10,514 nucleotides of DNA, taken from the NCBI GenBank assembly GCA_007127275.1, contig SKZP01000488.1:1-10514 (forward strand). The letters run 5' to 3'. This DNA is from Planctomycetota bacterium (GTDB lineage: Bacteria > Planctomycetota > UBA8742 > SKZP01). Shown piece after piece: positions 5,839-10,514 of the stretch. Within the stretch, counting starts at the first letter, position 1. Each line of letters begins with the position of its first letter. The notes under the pieces were generated by a model. That model did not search any database and was not told where the DNA came from. It saw only the letters and a list, made by a program, of their open reading frames with translations. Made by a program: the position numbers and the translations under genes.

Positions 5839-8679
5839 TCATACGTGGCGGCGACGCAAGAGGCGCGCGGCGGCGTCGGCAATCAATGCGAGTACGGCCA
5901 GAAGTGCGAGCCACGGTGCGAGAGGTGCCGGCTCCCCCTCGGTGGGCGCGCGGCCGGCGAGCCAGGCGTGAATTCCTTGAGGGGCGGTGGTAAGCCGCTC
6001 CAGCGTGGCGGCGTCGGCGGTGAGGTCGCGCCACTCGGGGTGTAGCGGTGCCGCCAACACGACGTGCTCCGCATATCTGCCGTCCGGCGTGCGCACACTG
6101 GTGAAACTCACACCTTCCCGCAACGGCTCCGGAAGGGGGGCGACGAAACGGCTCGGGGTGCTGGCGGGAATTCGCCACCCGCGGTGCTCGGCGCGGTCGT
6201 GCGCCTCCGGCTCTTCCTCCAGGCGCAACGCAAAGCCCGCCGACTCCGCCCAGGCGCGCCGGGTCGCCGACTCCGTGAGCGCCGCGTCAACGTGTACGAC
6301 CACTTGCGCCTCCCCTGCGTCGTCGCGTTCCAACGCTGTGGCAAACGGCACCCGCGGTGTGGGGGCCACCAGTCGGTCCACTGTCTCCAGCAGCGCCTCG
6401 CGCACCGGATGCTCCGCCTCGGTCAGCACCGCCTCCCACTCCTCGCCGAGCATCTCCACCCGCTCCAGCGGTAGCATCAGCGCCGCGGCGAAGCCCGCAC
6501 CGACGCTCCACTCGGCGAGCAGCGGTTCCTCGTCCGGGAACCACAACGGCGCGACAATGTGCCTCTGCTGTTTGAGCTTCGTGCGCGCATACCTCTTCAC
6601 GTGTGGGCCCAGCTTGCGCTGCGCCGCATCCAGCACGGCATACCCCGGCTCTCCCTCCGCCAGCGGCTCCGCGAGCAACGGCCCCCGCGCCTCGGCAAGC
6701 TGGTCAATGAACACCTGCGGAAGCTCCGCCAAGTCCTCGACGCGCTCCACCGTGCCCAGCTCCGGGTCTACCAGCGTGGCCTCGCGCAACCCCCCGAGCA
6801 CTGAGTGGCGTCCGTTGACCGGCGGCACATCCACCGGCTCCGTGGCGAGTACCGCGAGAATGATCTCGTTTTCGCGTGCCGTGGCGACGAGGCGCTCGAA
6901 GTATTCGTTGAACCACGTGTGACCGTCGGTCGGCTCGCCGTCGGTGAGCATCAGCACGAGCTTCGCATCCTCGTCGCGCCCGGCGAGGCGCTCGACGGCT
7001 TCGCGCAGTGCCTTGTAAAGGTCGGTCGTGCCGCCCAACAGGTCGTGGCGCCCCCGGGTCAGCCGGTCGAGCTCGGCGACCATATGACGTTGCGTTGCGT
7101 CACTGCTCGGCGAAAAACCGTCCGCACCCGCCTCCGGCAGCATCACCAACCGAGGGCTCCTTTCGAAGCGGATCAGCGCAATGACATCCCGCTCGCTCAG
7201 CCGTTCAAGCAGGCGGACCCCCGCCTGCGCCGCGCGCGCCATGCGGTCCCCCTCGGCCATGCTCCCCGAAGTGTCGAGCACAAAGGCAACCGCCGCGGCG
7301 ACGTCGCGGTTGGGGTCCAGATCCACCGGCAGGACGTCCTCGAGGCGCGAGTCAATGTAGCCGCCGGGGCCGAAGGCGCGCGGGCCGCCGAGCATCATCA
7401 TGCGCAGCCCGTGTCGTTCGACGGCCGCGGCAAGACTTGCGTCAAAGGCGGCGAATTCGTCGAAGGAGGCAAAGTCGTCGCGGCTGACCCCGCAGAGCAC
7501 CCAGGCGCCAGTACCGAGAAAGTCGGCCGGCGTTTGCGGCAACGCGGCGTCCCGCGGTGAGAGTGCGCGCACCTCAAGCTCCGGACGTACGCGCCTCAGC
7601 CACTCCCCGAAGTAGCCCGGCTCGCCGTCCTCGGTCAGCAGTGTCACCGACTCGTCGGCAACGACGGTACCGACGGCAACCGCGTCGTCGGCGTTCACCG
7701 CGTTCGCCTCCGGCGGCTCGACGTGACGGATGCGAATCTCGTGCGGCACGAAGCCGGGCTCGTGCTGCGCCGGGGCATCCACTTCGACGCGGTAGGTGCC
7801 CGGAGCGAGCCGCCACGTCTTCGCAGTGCCCGCAACCGGCGGCAGGGGCCGGCCGTGATGCGTGAGCGTCAACGTTGCCGCGCTCAAGGTGCGTCCGCCG
7901 CGCCCGCCAATCCAAAGCGTCACCGCAACCGGCTCCGACCCTTCGACGCGCAGCGTAGCACCCAAGCGGTAGCGCCGGCCCGTTGGCACCTGCCTTGGCG
8001 CCTCGCCGTCAAGCAGCGCCACGTTGGACAACGCCGCCGCCCCGACCAGCCGCGCCTCGACGGCTACGCCGGATTGATTCGCCAGCAGGCGCGCCGCCTC
8101 GAGCTCCGCCGGGGAGGCGGTGTGCCGGCCGTCGCTCAACAGCAGAATCCCACCGGGCATCTCCGCCGGCCGCTGCGCAAGGGCCACCTCCAAGGCCGCG
8201 GCGAGGTCGGTCCCGGGGCGCTGATGTTTCGTACCGGCGGCCGTTGCGAACGCATCAAGCAGCCGCCGTTGCCAGCGTGTGGCCGGGTCGTCGCCGTCCT
8301 CGTCGTTGGAGTGTTCGTCGCTGCGGGGCGCGTTCGCAATCAAGACACGTGGAGCGCGACCCGCGGCAATCACGCTGACGCGGTCGTGCGCGGAGAGCTG
8401 CGCAATGGCCGCGGCCGCTTCGTGCGCCAGCTCCTCGACGCTGGTGCGCGCAAGCATGCTCGGCGAAAGGTCGACAATCAACGACAGGTGCCGCGAGCGC
8501 TCCTCGCCGCGAACCTGCGGCCCGGCCAATGCAACGACAATCAGCGCAAGTAGGACCGCCGGCCAAAGCAACCGCCGCAGGTGCACCCTCGCCGCACCGC
8601 GACGGCGCCACGCCACAACGGCAAACGCGGCGGCGAGCACGGGCAACAGCAACAGCCAAGTGGGTGCAAGCAAGGTCAT
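5839..8679 (-). CDS. BatA-type membrane protein with two VWA domains and a GATase-like middle
   Basis: This gene encodes 946 residues, starting at ATG 8677-8679. Seen: membrane segments at about 8-24 and 37-54 with a basic loop between them, and a third at 922-938 followed by RRRHV. The positive-inside rule places residues 55-920 in the periplasm. VWA1 has a full MIDAS: D70/S72/S74 (DLSPS), T157 (GTDL) and D183 (SDG). Residues about 335-455 resemble the GATase-like fold, ending in LGGPRAFGPGGY and LPVDL. VWA2 has D469/S471/S473 (DTSGS), T551-T552 (GGTTD) and D580 (TDGEP). Known: such proteins accompany MoxR ATPases and DUF58 proteins and act through metal-dependent protein contacts at the membrane. 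Inferred: an envelope scaffold, not an enzyme; no clear catalytic Cys triad was recognised. No MoxR or DUF58 gene lies beside it. The start overlaps the stop of a tiny open frame as ATGA. Confidence 0.88.
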   Translation of the reverse strand: MTLLAPTWLLLLPVLAAAFAVVAWRRRGAARVHLRRLLWPAVLLALIVVALAGPQVRGEERSRHLSLIVDLSPSMLARTSVEELAHEAAAAIAQLSAHDRVSVIAAGRAPRVLIANAPRSDEHSNDEDGDDPATRWQRRLLDAFATAAGTKHQRPGTDLAAALEVALAQRPAEMPGGILLLSDGRHTASPAELEAARLLANQSGVAVEARLVGAAALSNVALLDGEAPRQVPTGRRYRLGATLRVEGSEPVAVTLWIGGRGGRTLSAATLTLTHHGRPLPPVAGTAKTWRLAPGTYRVEVDAPAQHEPGFVPHEIRIRHVEPPEANAVNADDAVAVGTVVADESVTLLTEDGEPGYFGEWLRRVRPELEVRALSPRDAALPQTPADFLGTGAWVLCGVSRDDFASFDEFAAFDASLAAAVERHGLRMMMLGGPRAFGPGGYIDSRLEDVLPVDLDPNRDVAAAVAFVLDTSGSMAEGDRMARAAQAGVRLLERLSERDVIALIRFERSPRLVMLPEAGADGFSPSSDATQRHMVAELDRLTRGRHDLLGGTTDLYKALREAVERLAGRDEDAKLVLMLTDGEPTDGHTWFNEYFERLVATARENEIILAVLATEPVDVPPVNGRHSVLGGLREATLVDPELGTVERVEDLAELPQVFIDQLAEARGPLLAEPLAEGEPGYAVLDAAQRKLGPHVKRYARTKLKQQRHIVAPLWFPDEEPLLAEWSVGAGFAAALMLPLERVEMLGEEWEAVLTEAEHPVREALLETVDRLVAPTPRVPFATALERDDAGEAQVVVHVDAALTESATRRAWAESAGFALRLEEEPEAHDRAEHRGWRIPASTPSRFVAPLPEPLREGVSFTSVRTPDGRYAEHVVLAAPLHPEWRDLTADAATLERLTTAPQGIHAWLAGRAPTEGEPAPLAPWLALLAVLALIADAAARLLRRRHV

Positions 8680-8717
8680 CCGAGCAATCCCAAGTGTCGA
8701 AGCATTCGTTCAAGCCA

Positions 8718-8750
8718 GCGGCGCCAACGGGCGGCGCCAACGGGCGGCGG
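8718..8750. repeat. 13-bp tandem duplication with partial third unit
   Basis: GCGGCGCCAACGG occurs at 8718-8730 and again at 8731-8743, followed by GCGGCGG (8744-8750), which starts a third unit. The unit length is not a multiple of three, so in any coding frame it would shift the reading by one base. It lies 39 bp upstream of the VWA start codon. Confidence 0.75.
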
Positions 8751-8882
8751 CCCTGGACGTATGTGGCATGGTGCGCGAGTTGTATCCACTCTCCTTGTCG
8801 AGGGTCGAGTGGTGACACGGAACGAAAAGCGCGTCCCCGCCCACGTCCCAGGGGATCCCACCCGAACGCCGTGTCGTTTTGA

Positions 8883-8947
8883 CGAGGCAGGCCAGCGGCA
8901 GGTGCGAGCCCTTCGGGACACGCACGGAAACCCGTCGGCTTGCCTCG
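8883..8947. other. Nested inverted-repeat structure (possible structured RNA)
   Basis: CGAGGCA (8883-8889) pairs perfectly with TGCCTCG (8941-8947). Inside lie GTGCG and CGCAC, closing a small CCC-TTCG-GG type hairpin with one mismatch. A closed outer stem with an inner UUCG-like hairpin resembles a folded leader RNA. No known riboswitch class was recognised, and GC richness makes chance pairing likely. Confidence 0.2.
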
Positions 8948-8995
8948 GAGGGCCGCGTCGTCCGCTCGCCCCTTCCGTGAAATCTCAACGGCAAT

Positions 8996-9024
8996 CCGGC
9001 TTCCGGATCCGTGCTGGAAGCCGG
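8996..9024. promoter_or_regulatory. Perfect 9-bp inverted repeat upstream of the RNase Z-like gene
   Basis: CCGGCTTCC (8996-9004) and GGAAGCCGG (9016-9024) are perfect inverted copies around an 11-nt spacer. The centre-to-centre spacing of 20 bp, about two helical turns, would suit a dimeric DNA-binding protein, and the location between two divergent starts is typical for an operator. A plain RNA hairpin is equally possible. Confidence 0.35.
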
Positions 9025-9162
9025 CTGCTTCCTCCCAGTATGCCATCCCGTGCGAGTTCGCGCCCAACACAGCGTTGACGCAGCCTTCTGCCACTAGCCA
9101 CCGGGCACTCCTTTGGTACGCTTCCCTTGCTCGGCCCGCTTGTTCCTGTCTCGGTGGCACCC

Positions 9163-10284
9163 GTGCTCGAAAACCGCTTGCGCTTCGCCGTCTTGAATTC
9201 GTCGTACAACGACCAGCATTTGTTCGTCACGCTGGTGCAGTCGGCCCGTACCCTGTTGTTCGACACGGGTCCCATGGAGGTGCCCAAGGCGCTGGCCCAC
9301 GAAGTGCGTGACGTTTGCATCTCGCACCGTCACATGGACCACCTCGAAGGCTTTCCGAGCTTTGCTCGCCAGGTCCTTGCCACGCGAGAACCTGTACGCG
9401 TTTACGGCCCCAAGGGGATTGCGCGGGCGCTCTCCGGAATGTTGCAGGCATTCGAATGGAATTATGCGCAGCGTTTGCGCCTCCGCCTGGACGTGCACGA
9501 GGTGGTCGACGAGGCGACGCTGGTGCGCACGGAGCTCAATATCCGCCGCGGCTTTCGCATGGGTCGCAGCGAGCAGGCGACGCGCACGCCGGTGGTGCAT
9601 CAAGACCGCGACGTGGCGTTGACTGCGTTTGACCTTGCGCATCACACCGTGCCCTGCCTCGGCTACCGCCTTGCGCTGCCGGATGAGTGGCGCGTCGACT
9701 CGAAGGCGCTGTTGCAGTTGGGGGTGAAGCCGGGGCCGTGGCTCGGGGAGTTGCTCGAACGTTTGGCGCGCGGCGAGGAGCCGGGGGCTGAGGAGACAGT
9801 ACCGCCGCCTGCGAAGCAGCGTCGCGGCAAGTCCAAGCAGGCGGAGGAGCAGGAGACGACCGCGACGGAGGCGCCCACGGTGAAGCTCAAGCAGGTCGCC
9901 GCCGAGGCCATACGCAAGGAGCGCGGCATTCGCCTCGGCTACGTGACCGACACGGGGGACACCCCGGCGGTGCGAGAGCGGCTGCGCGAGCACTTGGCCG
10001 AGGCGGACGTGTTGTTCTGCGAGGCCTACTTCGCGCACGCCGAGGCAAAGCGCGCCGCGCAGAACGGCCACCTTACCGCGGTGCAAGCCGGGGAGATTGC
10101 GCAGGAGCTCAACGTCGGCGAACTCGTCGTCACCCACATCAGCCCGCGCTACCCGCCGGGCCGCATCCTCAACGAGGTGCGCAAGGTGTTTGCACGCACG
10201 CGCAGCAAGCGCGACTTCCTGCTGACGCCGGAGGAATACGCCGAGGCGAACGCACGACCCGGCGACGACGCGGAGGAATTTTGA
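9163..10284 (+). CDS. RNase Z-like metallo-beta-lactamase-fold hydrolase
   Basis: This gene encodes 373 residues from GTG 9163. The frame also has TTG 9127 and GTG 9154; GGTGG just before 9163 and the family start (LRFAVLNSSYND) favour 9163, but the start is uncertain. Residue numbers below count from 9127. Seen: SHRHMDH (H67, H69, D71, H72), H173 in HTVPCLGYR, D275 in VTDTGD, GHLT (H315) and THISPRY (H337), plus LGVKPGPWLG. Known: these match the two-zinc site and catalytic residues of RNase Z, the endonuclease that trims tRNA 3' trailers; related hydrolases with the same site exist. Inferred: catalytically competent, acting on tRNA precursors or another phosphodiester. Odd: a charged insert at about 217-260 (PPPAKQRRGKSKQAEEQE) before the GYVTDTGD strand, and no evident GP-rich tRNA-binding arm. 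Confidence 0.85.
   Translation: MLENRLRFAVLNSSYNDQHLFVTLVQSARTLLFDTGPMEVPKALAHEVRDVCISHRHMDHLEGFPSFARQVLATREPVRVYGPKGIARALSGMLQAFEWNYAQRLRLRLDVHEVVDEATLVRTELNIRRGFRMGRSEQATRTPVVHQDRDVALTAFDLAHHTVPCLGYRLALPDEWRVDSKALLQLGVKPGPWLGELLERLARGEEPGAEETVPPPAKQRRGKSKQAEEQETTATEAPTVKLKQVAAEAIRKERGIRLGYVTDTGDTPAVRERLREHLAEADVLFCEAYFAHAEAKRAAQNGHLTAVQAGEIAQELNVGELVVTHISPRYPPGRILNEVRKVFARTRSKRDFLLTPEEYAEANARPGDDAEEF
9775..9906 (+). other. Charged, disordered insert in the RNase Z-like protein
   Basis: This segment encodes a run of Glu, Lys, Gln, Pro and Thr (EEPGAEETVPPPAKQRRGKS, then AEEQETTATEAPTVK) between the LGVKPGPWLG motif and the GYVTDTGD metal-binding strand. In RNase Z this stretch is normally compact. 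The insert is in frame and its codons look like those of the rest of the gene, so it is a natural loop rather than a frameshift. Confidence 0.65.
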
Positions 10285-10312
10285 AGCGGATACCCGGTGG
10301 AGGTCGTATTCA

Positions 10313-10438
10313 ATGTTTCGCAATGCCAATTTAATGGCTCTCGGGCGCAAGTCCTGGACTCGGGCGAGTGCCGCGACCCGTCAAACAGCTCACTTTGGGA
10401 GGCGAACGCGAAGTGGGGAGAATGGGCTGTGCGCCTGA
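10313..10438 (+). CDS. Possible small ORF with good RBS (doubtful)
   Basis: ATG at 10313 has GGAGG (10299-10303) nine bases upstream and opens a 41-codon frame ending in TGA. The product begins MFRNANLMALGRKSW and is basic, with no domain, signal or membrane segment. It begins 28 bp after the RNase Z-like stop on the same strand, so it could be co-transcribed. The amino-acid mix resembles translated non-coding DNA, so only the RBS and spacing speak for it. Confidence 0.15.
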   Translation: MFRNANLMALGRKSWTRASAATRQTAHFGRRTRSGENGLCA

Positions 10439-10477
10439 CGGCTCCTTACGACTTTGCCGCGACTTGAGTCTGCGACG

Positions 10478-10491
10478 GTTGCGTGCGCAAC
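10478..10491. terminator. Weak palindrome downstream of the last gene
   Basis: GTTGCG (10478-10483) and CGCAAC (10486-10491) are inverted copies with a 2-nt centre, followed by GCTTCTTCG with only a short T-rich stretch. It is about 190 bp after the RNase Z-like stop, far for its terminator, and no better candidate was seen in 10285-10514. Confidence 0.15.
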
Positions 10492-10514
10492 GCTTCTTCG
10501 AAGGTGGTCCAAAG

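Larger units (their letters stand above)
8680..9162. other. 483-bp divergent intergenic region
   Basis: This spacer separates the starts of the VWA and RNase Z-like genes. Minus-strand open frames here are Arg/Pro/Ser-rich and match nothing I know, so I treat it as non-coding, possibly with decayed coding sequence next to the VWA start. It holds the 13-bp tandem duplication at 8718-8750, a nested inverted-repeat structure at 8883-8947, and a perfect 9-bp stem at 8996-9024. No convincing promoter boxes were found. Confidence 0.55.

Noticed and set aside
5987..6922. 311-codon plus-strand frame opposite the VWA gene
   Set aside because: Ser/Ala/Arg-rich low-complexity translation typical of an antisense frame in high-GC DNA.
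8770..8815. Possible sigma-70 promoter for the VWA gene (TCGACC, 18 bp, TACAAC on the minus strand)
   Set aside because: Only four of six bases match at each box, which is easily met by chance; too weak to list as a feature.
8255..9160. 301-codon minus-strand frame overlapping the VWA start and the adjoining spacer
   Set aside because: It overlaps the confident VWA gene in another frame and has no recognisable domain; the spacer part is Arg/Gly-rich.
9094..10350. 418-codon minus-strand frame opposite the RNase Z-like gene
   Set aside because: Leu/Arg/His-rich shadow of a gene whose own frame has a complete metallo-beta-lactamase active site.

Overview
This is high-GC bacterial DNA with seven protein genes, the first cut by the left edge. 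The cell is probably Gram-negative: one product has a classical Sec signal peptide with no cell-wall anchor motif, and another is a BatA-type inner-membrane protein with a large periplasmic part. The mix of families (DUF4403, DUF1579, a VWA protein with a glutamine-amidotransferase-like middle, a DinB-fold protein, an RNase Z-like hydrolase) fits Myxococcota/Bradymonadota, Planctomycetota, Hydrogenedentota or similar environmental phyla. The sequence alone does not decide between them. No rRNA, tRNA, CRISPR array, insertion sequence or phage gene was recognised.

Layout from left to right: (1) the C-terminal 181 residues of a class I SAM methyltransferase of the BtaB/PmtA lipid-methyltransferase type (+); (2) a Trp-rich protein of unknown function (-); (3) a 785-bp divergent spacer full of hairpins and carrying an inverted pair of a 30-bp REP-like repeat; (4) a DinB/YfiT-fold putative metalloenzyme (+); (5) a secreted DUF4403-like protein with an acidic, Asn-rich linker (-); (6) a 410-bp divergent spacer holding a diverged third copy of the repeat; (7) a DUF1579 protein (+); (8) a 946-residue membrane protein with two VWA domains around a GATase-like middle (-); (9) a 483-bp divergent spacer with a perfect 9-bp stem and a 13-bp tandem duplication; (10) an RNase Z-like metallo-beta-lactamase-fold hydrolase (+); (11) about 230 bp with no convincing gene, apart from one weak small ORF.

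The seven genes alternate strand one by one (+,-,+,-,+,-,+). No two neighbours can share an operon, so the genes look like independent transcription units rather than one pathway. Convergent spacers are short (84, 197 and 143 bp) and each holds a hairpin that could end transcription. Divergent spacers are long (785, 410 and 483 bp) and must hold the promoters, although no clear sigma-70 boxes were seen. No multi-gene defence or biosynthetic system is visible. The least explained parts are the repeat family in the divergent spacers, the unknown Trp-rich protein, and the VWA protein standing apart from the usual MoxR/DUF58 partners.
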